Shown here piece after piece: positions 52,972 to 61,270 of a stretch of 64,000 nt of DNA (positions within the stretch are counted from its first letter, which is position 1; each line of letters starts with the position of its first letter). Location: the NCBI RefSeq assembly GCF_000741285.1, contig NZ_JGZE01000002.1, forward strand, positions 124,001-188,000. Direction: 5' to 3'. The notes under the pieces were generated by a model. The model made no database searches, was not told where the DNA came from, and was given only the letters and a program-made list of their open reading frames with translations. Source of the DNA: Bifidobacterium mongoliense DSM 21395 (GTDB taxonomy: Bacteria; Actinomycetota; Actinomycetes; Actinomycetales; Bifidobacteriaceae). Made by a program: the position numbers and the translations under genes.

Positions 52972-53333
52972 GATGGCCTCTTTGGTGGGATGACGGTGGT
53001 CGGTCCCCATGAGCGGGTCCCCGAGGATACCGGGGTCGGCGCTGCGGGTACGCCTGTCCGACGTATGGCGTGTATGACGTTGTGGGATGCGGCGCCACCG
53101 GGTCGCCGGGATGCGTGTGCGACGGTTGTCGGTACGCTCCGCGGCTCGTGGGCCGGATATGGATATCCGCAAATCATGGGATACCAGGGCTGAGATGGGT
53201 GTCGACTCCCCCGCACCTCCACTCATCACGCAGTGGGGGTGGAACGCCGATATGGTACGACGCACCTTCGGGGAATAAGGATTACCTAGAGCAATCGATT
53301 CGGAACCAGCCGAATCACTCCATCGAATCCGAG

Positions 53334-53393
53334 TACTTCAACGCTCGGTATTTCAAAGCTCCGTACTTCAGATCTCAACTCTTCAGAAGAAGA
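53334..53393. repeat. Four degenerate 15-bp direct repeats
   Basis: Units TACTTCAACGCTCGG, TATTTCAAAGCTCCG, TACTTCAGATCTCAA and CTCTTCAGAAGAAGA follow without gaps. The first two differ at three positions only. They may be regulator-binding iterons about 365 bp upstream of the URO-D gene, or the trace of a former YFxxx pentapeptide coding repeat. Confidence 0.65.
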
Positions 53394-53521
53394 AGATCAA
53401 ACGATCAACAGATCACATACAGCATGCCTCAGGACAACACACGGTCCGCCGCACCACTGGTGTCGAGCCGAACCGAACTGTTTCCATGTTCATAGCCATG
53501 CCGTATTCTCGCATTCGCTTC

Positions 53522-53561
53522 ATCATATGATCCGTGCGATGCACGGGTTACCGATCATATG
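53522..53561. terminator. Nested inverted repeat downstream of the asparaginase gene
   Basis: Outer arms CATATGATC (53524-53532) and GATCATATG (53553-53561) enclose CCGTGC/GCACGG. The structure lies about 105 bp past the asparaginase stop. It may terminate that operon or be an operator for the divergent region. Confidence 0.4.
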
Positions 53562-53666
53562 CAATGAATGGGTTGCCGGGCGACGGTTGTCGCTTATCTG
53601 GTGAGCATACACGATTGTCGCCCAAGTGCAACCCCGATGACCAAAACCATCACCGGCAGTGGCTGC

Positions 53667-54761
53667 TCACCACTGCCCCTCGTGGCGGAAAGCCCGTTTG
53701 ACGGCCGCGATATCGGCGTGATTGGCGACAAGCACACCCAACAGAATCCTGGATTGCCTGGCCGTGAGGAAACCGGCGGGAATGAGGCCTTTGCGGATGA
53801 GAACCATCTCTCCGCCCGCATACCCGTAGGTACGACGGAACGTCGACCCCGACCCGGTGTGCGTGGCGAAGACCACGGGCGTGCCGTCGGCCACGATGCC
53901 TGCGGCGACATCGGCGCACGAGGAGGACAGATGACCCGCTCCGGATGCGGCCAACACGATGGCATCAGGAGTCGTGTCACCCCCGGCGAGCGCTGCGAGG
54001 GTCCTGCCTTCGTTGCCCAGTCCCGTCTCAACCACCGGGATATAGGGCTTGTATGGCCGTTCGGGAGTCGCCAGCACCATGCGCCGATGCGCCGGCCTCC
54101 ACGCGGCATGCACATTACCCTCGACGATGCGGGCGACCGGACCCCAATCGGGGGACTGGAACGTCGCCAGATCCGTCGAATTCGTCTTCACCACCGTGTG
54201 CGCGAGATGGACCTGACCGGCCAGGCACACGAGGACACCCATGCCGCGCATGGAATTCGCCAGAACGGTCTGCACCGAATCCACGATGTTCTGAGGCCCA
54301 TCCTGCGTAATCGACGATTCGGTGTTCATCGCTCCGGTGAACACGATCGGTTCGGGCCTGTCCCAGAGCAGATCGAGGAAATACGCGCTCTCCTCAAGCG
54401 TGTCCGTGCCATGGGCCAGCACGATGCCCGCCACACCAGATTCGGCCTGTTCCTTGGCGAAATCCAAGGCATTGAGCAGATCGTCGAATGAGAGCGAAGC
54501 CGACCCGGTCGCACTGATGTTGCGCACACGGAAATCGGCTACGCTGCGCAACCGGGGCACCATGTCCAGCAACCCTTCGGCGTCAAGCGAGGGTACGGCG
54601 CCGGTCGCACCCTGCCGTGGAGCGCTCATGGCGATCGTGCCGCCCAAGGCGCCGACGGCGACCGGGGGCAGATCGGTGAGGTCCTTGGAAGCGGATGCCG
54701 AGCGCCGCGCCCCGCGGCCGCTCAACCCGGCGAATGCGGCGTCACCGTCCGCACGCATCAT
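53667..54761 (-). CDS. L-asparaginase (bacterial type I/II family)
   Basis: The 364-residue protein has both active-site segments: VGALGGTIAM (first catalytic Thr) and GIVLAHGTDTLEESAYFLDLLW (second Thr and Asp). VVKTNSTD supplies the Lys region. It has no signal peptide, so it acts in the cytoplasm. It hydrolyses asparagine or a related amide to the acid plus ammonia. Its start overlaps the end of the nitrilase gene by 20 bp, with AAGGGA upstream. It ends an operon that begins with an NMT1-type importer. Confidence 0.9.
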   Translation of the reverse strand: MMRADGDAAFAGLSGRGARRSASASKDLTDLPPVAVGALGGTIAMSAPRQGATGAVPSLDAEGLLDMVPRLRSVADFRVRNISATGSASLSFDDLLNALDFAKEQAESGVAGIVLAHGTDTLEESAYFLDLLWDRPEPIVFTGAMNTESSITQDGPQNIVDSVQTVLANSMRGMGVLVCLAGQVHLAHTVVKTNSTDLATFQSPDWGPVARIVEGNVHAAWRPAHRRMVLATPERPYKPYIPVVETGLGNEGRTLAALAGGDTTPDAIVLAASGAGHLSSSCADVAAGIVADGTPVVFATHTGSGSTFRRTYGYAGGEMVLIRKGLIPAGFLTARQSRILLGVLVANHADIAAVKRAFRHEGQW

Positions 54762-55560
54762 AATCGATTCCCTTCACTCTGTTATGCAGCACGCCAAGCC
54801 TGCTGCGGTAGGCGGACACCTCATCCACAGGCACGTCGACGATACCGACCTCCTCGGCGCGGCCCAACCGCATGAGGCACGAGCCGTCGGGCGCCCAGAT
54901 CCCGCTCATGCCGATGCCCTGGGGCTGGTCCGGCATGCCCGGGTCGCCCATGGCCGTGCGGTCGGCCTGGTCGACGGCGACGAGGAACGAACAGGAATCC
55001 ATGGCCCGCACCTGGGCGAGCGCCTCCCACTGGGTTGCTTTCCCGGGCCCCGCACCCCAGGAGGCGGAGGCGACGAGCACACCGGCCCCCGCACTCGCCT
55101 GCTCGATGAACATCGAAGGGAATCTCAGGTCGTGACACACGGCAAAACCAATACCCTCATATGGTTCGGGAACCGTTCTGCCAGGCTGTACGGTGTCGCG
55201 TTCGCAGTAGCCCAGCGCGTCGAATCCGTGGATTTTGTCATAGGCTCTGACCAGGCCGTGCTCGGTGACGCAGCACAACGTGTTGCGAACCCTGCGGTCA
55301 CCATGCTCCGCCGGACGGAACCCGCCTGCGATGATCAGGGTATGCGCTACGGCGGCGGCGCACCGCAGACCTTCCACCCATGAGTTCCACTGTTCGGCCG
55401 CCTTGGGCAGATCACCGCCGAAGGACAGCGCCATGGCTTCCGGGAACACCAGCACGTCGCACGGCGACGCCGCCAGCTTGGCGGCCGCATCCTTCACCGT
55501 CGCGATATTGGCCTCTACCGAGGTCGTCGAGCTGGCGACCTGACACAGCGCTATCTTCAT
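54742..55560 (-). CDS. Carbon-nitrogen hydrolase (nitrilase superfamily amidase)
   Basis: The 272-residue enzyme has the complete Glu-Lys-Cys triad: VFPEAM (Glu41), RAYDKIH (Lys109) and VCHDLRFP (Cys142). The CHDLRFP block is shared with omega-amidase/Nit2-like members and related deaminating amidases. It cuts linear amides rather than nitriles in most relatives. The ATG at 55560 overlaps the binding-protein stop (ATGA), so it is translationally coupled to the importer. Its substrate is probably the imported compound or a product of it. Confidence 0.9.
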   Translation of the reverse strand: MKIALCQVASSTTSVEANIATVKDAAAKLAASPCDVLVFPEAMALSFGGDLPKAAEQWNSWVEGLRCAAAVAHTLIIAGGFRPAEHGDRRVRNTLCCVTEHGLVRAYDKIHGFDALGYCERDTVQPGRTVPEPYEGIGFAVCHDLRFPSMFIEQASAGAGVLVASASWGAGPGKATQWEALAQVRAMDSCSFLVAVDQADRTAMGDPGMPDQPQGIGMSGIWAPDGSCLMRLGRAEEVGIVDVPVDEVSAYRSRLGVLHNRVKGIDYDACGR

Positions 55561-56588
55561 GACTTGCTTTCCGCTCGTGTGGCGAACAGGGGGTTCACGA
55601 CGTTGGTGTACTCCGGCATGGCTTTGAGGTTGCCCGCATTGATCTGCCGCCGCATCGCCGTCCGCATGGCCTGGGGGGTGATCAGCGCACTCTCCGGATA
55701 CACGTTCGAGTCGATCATACGTTGCACCGCGGCCGACAGCACGGAGGGCTGCAACGCCGGGAACCATGCGCGGGCCACGGCGATGCTCCCCCGCCGATCC
55801 CCGTGGATGTAATGCAGGGCGTCGTTGATGGAGGCGACGAAGCGTTGGACGACCTGGGGGTTCTTCTCGACGAACGCCCTGCTCGTCATGAACGTGGAAT
55901 ACGCATACTCCGGGTACACGCTGGTCCACGAGTAGACGATGTGCAGACCCTTCTCAAGGCTCTGGGAGATGTACGGCTCGTTCGCGATCGCATACTGCGT
56001 CCGTCCGGTGACGACCGTGCTGATCTCGGAGCCCTGTTGCACTTCATGGACGCGCACATCCTTGCCGTAGGTCATACCGGCGGCCTTGAGCCCCTCTTTG
56101 AGCAGCGTGTTGGTCGTCGTACCGGGCGCGGAGACGGACACCGAATGCCCTTTCAGATCGGCGACGCTCTTCAGGGGCGTGCCGTCTCGCGAAACGATCC
56201 AGGTCGGGGCGCTGTTCGCCGCGGTCGAGACGCTGACGGTCTTGCCGCCTCGGGCGTTCATGTAGGCGACGTTTTCCGGGCCACCCAAGGCGAAGCCCGC
56301 ATCACCGCGCAGCACGGTCGTCAGGGCCGCACCGCCGGTGCCGGAATTGCCGATCGCGCCGTCGATGACGATGCCGTGCTTGGCGAAGAGGCCCTTGTCC
56401 TTGGCGACATACAGCGGCAGATACAACAGCGACTGGAACGCCTCGTTGATCTTGACCGGATACATGGTCGCCCCTTGCGCGTCCTGCACCGGTTTGACCG
56501 TCTGGGCACCGCAGGCACCCACACCGAGCATCATGGCGCAGGCGAGCAGACATCCGAACGAACGTGCTATACGGGTTCTGATATGCAT
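55557..56588 (-). CDS. NMT1/TauA-like ABC substrate-binding lipoprotein
   Basis: The protein of about 343 residues has a lipoprotein signal, SFGCLLACAMMLGVGACGAQ. YPVKINEAFQSLLYLPLYVAKDKGLFAKHGI, GDAGFALGGPENVAYMNARGG and SVADLKGHSVSVSAPGTTTNTLLKEGLKAAGM show the NMT1/nitrate-sulfonate-aliphatic amide fold. The ATG at 56588 follows GAGGGGAG. The adjacent nitrilase and asparaginase suggest an amide-containing ligand. Confidence 0.87.
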   Translation of the reverse strand: MHIRTRIARSFGCLLACAMMLGVGACGAQTVKPVQDAQGATMYPVKINEAFQSLLYLPLYVAKDKGLFAKHGIVIDGAIGNSGTGGAALTTVLRGDAGFALGGPENVAYMNARGGKTVSVSTAANSAPTWIVSRDGTPLKSVADLKGHSVSVSAPGTTTNTLLKEGLKAAGMTYGKDVRVHEVQQGSEISTVVTGRTQYAIANEPYISQSLEKGLHIVYSWTSVYPEYAYSTFMTSRAFVEKNPQVVQRFVASINDALHYIHGDRRGSIAVARAWFPALQPSVLSAAVQRMIDSNVYPESALITPQAMRTAMRRQINAGNLKAMPEYTNVVNPLFATRAESKS

Positions 56589-56599
56589 GGCCACTCCCC

Positions 56600-57460
56600 T
56601 CAGACGATCTTCTCGATGCGGCGCGCCACCCACGACACCACCACGTTGAGCAATGCGGCGAGCACGAGTATCAGCAGCACGGACACCCATATGCCGTTGA
56701 GGTCGTACAGATTGCCGGCCACGGCCGCCTTCCGGCCCAGGCCGGCGTCGGCGGAGATGAATTCACCACCGATGACGGCGAGCAGGGCGAGGCCCACGTT
56801 GACCCTGAACGCGGAGATGATCCACGGCATGGACGACGGAACGATGACCTTGGCGAACAGCTGCCACTTCGAAGCGCCCATCGACCTGACCAACGACACC
56901 GATTCCTCATTGACCTTGGCCGAACCCTCGCATGAGTTGAGCAGCGCGATGATGAAGGTGGCAAAGGCCGCGAGGATGATCTTCGACACCTTGCCCGAAC
57001 CGAACCAGATGATGATGAGCGGACCGAGGGCGATCTTGGGCAGGCCGTTGAGCGTCACCACGATCGGGTCGATCAGCCGCATCACCTTGGGCACGAACCA
57101 CAGGGCGAGGCCCGAGAGGACACCGAGTGCGGAACCTATCACGAAACCGACGACCGTCGAGGACAGCGTGGACAGGCAGTCGGTGACGATGCTGCCGTCC
57201 GCGACCGACATGGCGAACGATTTCCAGATGCCCTGCGGGGAACCCAAGGTGAACGAGTCGAGGACCTTCGCATTCGTCCCGATCTGCCACAATCCGATGA
57301 GCAGCACAATGAGCAGCACTCTGATGACGTTGGGCACGAGATGACGGGAGATGAAGCGGCTGCGCAGCAAGGCGCGTCGTTCGAGTTCTTCGGACATCGG
57401 CCCGGAGGACGCCGCTGGTCGTGATGATGTGGACGGTACGGTTTCTATGGATGCGGTCAT
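56600..57460 (-). CDS. ABC transporter permease (SsuC type)
   Basis: The 286-residue protein has six helices after a 40-residue hydrophilic tail. The family loop SAKVNEESVSLVRSMGASKWQLFAKVIVPSSMPWIISAFRVNVGLALLAVIGGEFI contacts the ATPase. A single permease gene implies a homodimer, unlike the paired permeases of the importer at 38.6-42 kb. The ribosome-binding site of the ATG at 57460 is weak. Confidence 0.9.
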   Translation of the reverse strand: MTASIETVPSTSSRPAASSGPMSEELERRALLRSRFISRHLVPNVIRVLLIVLLIGLWQIGTNAKVLDSFTLGSPQGIWKSFAMSVADGSIVTDCLSTLSSTVVGFVIGSALGVLSGLALWFVPKVMRLIDPIVVTLNGLPKIALGPLIIIWFGSGKVSKIILAAFATFIIALLNSCEGSAKVNEESVSLVRSMGASKWQLFAKVIVPSSMPWIISAFRVNVGLALLAVIGGEFISADAGLGRKAAVAGNLYDLNGIWVSVLLILVLAALLNVVVSWVARRIEKIV

Positions 57461-57584
57461 TGCGCTGTGCTTTCTCGTGAGGCTTTCTCGTAAGGTATCT
57501 ACTCGTCAAATGCTTGCTGGATGCGGTCAAGTCATATGCGGCGGCCCGGGGATCGAATCGGATATCCGCCGATCGCCCGCACGG

Positions 57585-58388
57585 TCAGTCGACCAGATGC
57601 TGCTGGTCCAGATCGCCCCAGATGTGCTGGAAGAACGTCGAGTATTCCGGGTCGCTCCTGGATTCCGTGACGGAGGCGTTGTGCCGGCAGATGCCGACAT
57701 CGATGATCTCCTTGACGCTCGTCGGGCGATTCGCCACCACGACGACGCGATCGGACATCACAATCGCCTCGCCGATATCGTGCGTGATGAGTATGCCCGT
57801 TTTGCCGAGTGAGGAGAATGTTCGGAGCACCTCGTCCTCGAGGAGCAGGCGCGTCTGATAATCCAGCGCCGAGAAGGGCTCATCGAGCAGAATGATGTCG
57901 GGGTCGAGGGCCAGCGTACGCATGAGCGCCACGCGCTGACGCATGCCGCCGGACAGCTCCCGAGGACGGGAATCGGCGAATTCGGACATGCCGAAGCGCC
58001 GCAGATACTCCGATGACACTTCATGCCGACGGTCGGTGGGGACATGGCGCAACTCAAGCCCCAGTTCGATGTTCTGGCGGATCGTACGCCACTCCATGAG
58101 CAGATCCTGTTGCATCATGTAGGCGATGGATGTCGTCGGACCGTCCACGACCCGGTCGTTGATGGTCACGCTGCCCGACGAGGGCGGCAGCAGACCCGAG
58201 ATGATGTTGAGCATCGTCGACTTGCCGCAACCGCTGGGCCCGACGATGCTGACGAACTCCCCGCTGTGCACATCGAACGTCAGATCGCGGATGACCGGGA
58301 CCTTGCGCAGGTTCGCGTCGCGATAGTCCTTGGCAATGTGACGCAAACTGACCACGGCGGATCGTTCGTCGCTGGTGTTGGTGACCAT
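57585..58388 (-). CDS. ABC transporter ATPase (SsuB type), first gene of the amide operon
   Basis: The protein of about 267 residues has Walker [18 protein letters not shown]-loop YMMQQDLLMEWRTIRQNIELGL, signature [15 protein letters not shown], Walker B IILLDEPFSALDYQTR and the switch His in ITHDIGEAI. The ATG at 58388 has GGAGG eight bases upstream; an ATG two codons earlier is too close to that site. The operon order is ATPase, permease, binding protein, nitrilase, asparaginase. Confidence 0.93.
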   Translation of the reverse strand: MVTNTSDERSAVVSLRHIAKDYRDANLRKVPVIRDLTFDVHSGEFVSIVGPSGCGKSTMLNIISGLLPPSSGSVTINDRVVDGPTTSIAYMMQQDLLMEWRTIRQNIELGLELRHVPTDRRHEVSSEYLRRFGMSEFADSRPRELSGGMRQRVALMRTLALDPDIILLDEPFSALDYQTRLLLEDEVLRTFSSLGKTGILITHDIGEAIVMSDRVVVVANRPTSVKEIIDVGICRHNASVTESRSDPEYSTFFQHIWGDLDQQHLVD

Positions 58389-58575
58389 ATGCATCTCCTC
58401 CGAAGCTGTGATTCATGTGTCACCAACACTTCAGGGAGAAAAGGCCATTGCGTTTAACGACGTGTTACTTTCGTTGCGTGCGTATGAACTGCATGTAACC
58501 CGCCGGTCCACCGCACCTGGCCCGTACAGCCTGCCCGCCATACCATGCGCCGTGAAGACGCCAGGGCAAGAACCG

Positions 58576-59559
58576 CTACTGCTGCGCCAACTTCGCCAGA
58601 ATCTGCGCACTGGTCCCATAGGAGGCCTGCGCACCCATGCCCGTCGCCGCGAAAGCGGAGACATAGGAGGCGGCACGCGCGCTGTCGTCGAGCGACAGTC
58701 CCGCAGCCAGGCCCGACAACACCGTTCCCATGAAAGCGTCGCCGCAGCCGGTGGTATCGACCGCATGGACCGGAACGGGATCGATGCGCGTGATGGACTC
58801 GCCATCGAGCACCACCGAACCATCGCCGCCCAGTGTGACGATCGCCTGAGCGAAGCCCAACGTGCGCATGCGCGCGGCGACGTCACGCCAATCGGCCTTA
58901 TCCCAGTCGCCGTCTTCCGGCTCCGCGACGCCCAGCAGCTGGGCCATCTCGTGCTCGTTGACGAGGAGCACGTCACAGGCTTCGATGAGCTCGGCGGGCA
59001 AGGTGTCGACGAACGGCGAGTCGTTGAGCAGCACGGTCATGCCGTGCTCATGGCCGAGCCGCGCGCATGCCGTCACCGTATCCATGGGGCTTTCCAGACA
59101 CAGGCCCAGCACCGAGGAGGCGACGATGTCGCCGGCGGCGTCATGGACATAGTCGACCGAGACGTGGGCGTTGGAACCGGGGGAATACACGATCGTGTTC
59201 TCTCCATGGGCGTCGACGGTGATCACCGTGGTGCCGCTGGGACCGGCGACGCTCCTCACATGGGAGGTGTCGACACCGGCCTCACCGAGATGCTCCAGCA
59301 GGAACCGTGCGTTGGCATCGTCACCCACCGCGCCGAACAGTCTGACCTCGGCACCGATGCGAGCTGCGGCCGCGGCCTGGTTCGCCGACTTGCCGCCGGG
59401 CAGAAGCCGCAGCGGACCGCCGTTGATGGTCTCTCCCGGCTTCGGCAGACGCTCGGCGGTCACCGTGTAATCGACGTTCATGGAACCGATGACCGAGACC
59501 CGTGATTCCCGGGAGGTAATAGTTTCCAGCAGACTCGCAACGCCTTCGTGATCACTCAT
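58576..59559 (-). CDS. rbsK: Ribokinase
   Basis: This 327-residue PfkB-family kinase has the first signature GGKSANQAAAAARIGAEVRLFGAVG and the second VDTTGCGDAFMGTVLSG, which carries the catalytic Asp. The opening VSVIGSMNVDYTVTAERLPKPGETI is ribokinase-like. It makes ribose-5-phosphate from imported ribose. It is the last gene of the rbs operon. The ATG at 59559 follows AGAAGGAGA. Confidence 0.92.
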   Translation of the reverse strand: MSDHEGVASLLETITSRESRVSVIGSMNVDYTVTAERLPKPGETINGGPLRLLPGGKSANQAAAAARIGAEVRLFGAVGDDANARFLLEHLGEAGVDTSHVRSVAGPSGTTVITVDAHGENTIVYSPGSNAHVSVDYVHDAAGDIVASSVLGLCLESPMDTVTACARLGHEHGMTVLLNDSPFVDTLPAELIEACDVLLVNEHEMAQLLGVAEPEDGDWDKADWRDVAARMRTLGFAQAIVTLGGDGSVVLDGESITRIDPVPVHAVDTTGCGDAFMGTVLSGLAAGLSLDDSARAASYVSAFAATGMGAQASYGTSAQILAKLAQQ

Positions 59560-59594
59560 GGGATTCTCCTTCTGTTCGAACCGCTTCGGCCCCG

Positions 59595-59990
59595 TTAGAA
59601 GGGCACACCGCAACGGAAGATAACATTGGCATACGACGTGGTCTCGCCGGTGCGCACCACGAATTTCGTCCCGTGGACCAGATCCTTGAACCCGCCGTCC
59701 CCATCGTGGTCGACAAAGTCCAGCGGGACGTCGAAACGATCCCTCACCCAGGTTTCGGCAATGCCCCCACGGGCCTCCTTCGCCATCACACCGGCCTCGA
59801 GCACGAGCTCGGGATTGAGGGCATCAAGCACCTGTTCGAACCGCGGGACCCCGAAGGTCAGGGCGAGGTCGATCACCTCGACGCCCGGGGGAACCGGCAA
59901 CCCGCAATCGGATATGACGAAACGGTCTTTGTGTCGCAGACCCGCCAGAGCAGCCGCGAGATGTGCATTCAATATGCCATGGGTAAGCAT
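59595..59990 (-). CDS. rbsD: D-ribose pyranase
   Basis: The 131-residue protein starts MLTHGILNAHLAAALAGLRHKDRFVISDCGLPVPPGVEVIDLALTFGVP. It contains the conserved His and the C-terminal VRTGETTSYANVIFRCGVPF. It interconverts the pyran and furan forms of ribose so that the kinase can use it. The start at 59990 follows AAGGAG, and the ATG at 60008 lacks a site. It lies 35 bp before rbsK and after an intercistronic hairpin. Confidence 0.95.
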   Translation of the reverse strand: MLTHGILNAHLAAALAGLRHKDRFVISDCGLPVPPGVEVIDLALTFGVPRFEQVLDALNPELVLEAGVMAKEARGGIAETWVRDRFDVPLDFVDHDGDGGFKDLVHGTKFVVRTGETTSYANVIFRCGVPF

Positions 59991-60019
59991 GGTCGCATTC
60001 TCCTTCATGAGATTCAATG

Positions 60020-60050
60020 CGTGCCGCGCCGCATGGAACGGCGCGGCACG
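60020..60050 (-). terminator. Intercistronic hairpin between rbsB and rbsD
   Basis: Perfect 12-bp arms (CGTGCCGCGCCG and its complement) enclose a seven-base loop, about 95 bp after the rbsB stop and 30 bp before rbsD. It probably stabilises or partly terminates the rbsB transcript. Confidence 0.6.
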
Positions 60051-60143
60051 CGGGAACACTGACGATCATCATGCCACGATACGGCCCGCCGACCATACGG
60101 GTGGGCCATATCGGAGGGGATCATCGCATCACCGCACGGCTTC

Positions 60144-61094
60144 TCACTGGAAGTCGGCGACGTTCTCCTTGGTGACCGTCTTGACCGTGATCTGCTCGGT
60201 CTTCTGCACCTTCTCACCCTTGATGAGCTTGGCGGCGTTCTGCACGGCCTTGCGGCCGAGTTCCTTGGGCTGCTGCGCGATGGTGCCGACGAGCTTGCCG
60301 TCCGCCACCTGCTTCAGACCGTCATCCGTGCCGTCGAATCCGAACACCTTGACGTCCGTGCCGGCTTTGGCGCCCAGTGCCTGCACGGCACCCAACGCCA
60401 TCTCGTCGTTCTCGGCATAGATGCCGACGGCGTCGGGCTTGGACTGCATGAGGTTCGTCGCGACGTCAAGGGCCTGGGACCGGTCGAAGTTGGCGGTCTG
60501 CTCCGCGGCGATGGTGATGCCAGGGTACTTCTTGATCTCGTCCTTAAAGCCCTTGCCGCGGTCGCGGGTCGAGGCCGCACCGGGGGTGCCCTGCAAAATG
60601 AGCACCTGGCCCTTTTCGCCGATGGCCTTGGCGAGCTCATCGGCCGCCTGGGCTCCACCTGCGACGTTGTCGGATGCGACATGCGAGTCCACCTCCTCAC
60701 CGGTCACCGCCCGGTCGACGGAGATGACGGGGAGCTTGGTCGACAGCAACGGAGCCACCGCGGGTCCGGCCGCGTCGGAGTCCACGGGATTGATGATGAC
60801 GGCCTTGGCGCCCTGAGACTGGGCATTCTGCGCCTGGTTCTGCTGCGTCGAGGAATCGTTCTGGGCGTCGGAGACCTGCAGGTCGAGGCCGAGCTTCTTG
60901 GCCTCCGCCTGCGCACCGTCGCGCAGATCGACGAAGAACGGATTGTTCAGGGTCGAGACCAGCAGTGCGACCTTGTCGCCGCCGGCCGACGACGAGCCTG
61001 ACCCGCCGCACGCACTGGCCCCCGCCATGAGGGCTCCGGCGCACAGAATGGCCATAGCGGCGCGGACGCTTCTCTTGAATGTGATGTTCATCAT
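60144..61094 (-). CDS. rbsB: Ribose ABC transporter substrate-binding lipoprotein
   Basis: The 316-residue protein has a lipoprotein signal, AMAILCAGALMAGASACGGSG. The type I sugar-binding core follows: VALLVSTLNNPFFVDLRDGAQAEAKKLGLDLQVSDAQND, AVIINPVDSDAAGPAVAPLLSTKLPVISVDR and DVKVFGFDGTDDGLKQV. It captures ribose outside the cell. AAGAAAGAAGAA precedes the double ATG start. A 15-bp tandem duplication lies in its leader. Confidence 0.93.
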   Translation of the reverse strand: MMNITFKRSVRAAMAILCAGALMAGASACGGSGSSSAGGDKVALLVSTLNNPFFVDLRDGAQAEAKKLGLDLQVSDAQNDSSTQQNQAQNAQSQGAKAVIINPVDSDAAGPAVAPLLSTKLPVISVDRAVTGEEVDSHVASDNVAGGAQAADELAKAIGEKGQVLILQGTPGAASTRDRGKGFKDEIKKYPGITIAAEQTANFDRSQALDVATNLMQSKPDAVGIYAENDEMALGAVQALGAKAGTDVKVFGFDGTDDGLKQVADGKLVGTIAQQPKELGRKAVQNAAKLIKGEKVQKTEQITVKTVTKENVADFQ

Positions 61095-61120
61095 GATGTT
61101 CTTCTTTCTTGTTGTTCTTC

Positions 61121-61150
61121 TTGATTCACTGCTTGTTGATTCACTGCTTG
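61121..61150 (-). repeat. 15-bp perfect tandem duplication in the rbsB leader
   Basis: CAAGCAGTGAATCAA (minus strand) occurs twice without a gap, about 27-56 bases upstream of rbsB, in an A-rich, probably unstructured leader. Confidence 0.9.
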
Positions 61151-61270
61151 ATATCCGTTCACCCTTCGTTGGGTGGCGGGTCGGCGGTGCTTGCCCGCGT
61201 GCCGCATTGCATCGAACGGATTGCCGCTCGAGCGCGGTGGCCGCGGGGCCGCGCCGCCTTCCCGGTGTCG

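Larger units (their letters stand above)
52972..53666. other. Long intergenic region upstream of the URO-D/Liv operon
   Basis: These 695 bp contain no convincing gene. The left 300 bp are GC-rich. From about 53280 the DNA is AT-rich and includes four degenerate 15-bp repeats (53334-53393) and an inverted repeat near 53522-53561. It should hold the promoter of the operon running left and the terminator of the asparaginase operon running in from the right. A plus-strand ORF (53070-53495) crosses the repeats but has no start signal. Confidence 0.55.

Noticed and set aside
53070..53495. Plus-strand ORF across the 15-bp repeats as a protein with YFxxx pentapeptides
   Set aside because: There is no ribosome-binding site, its first half has GC-rich shadow character, and the repeat covers only four units. 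Kept as a repeat, not a gene.
55722..57344. 540-codon plus-strand ORF
   Set aside because: It is antisense to the binding protein and permease of the amide operon; no start signal and no recognisable domain.
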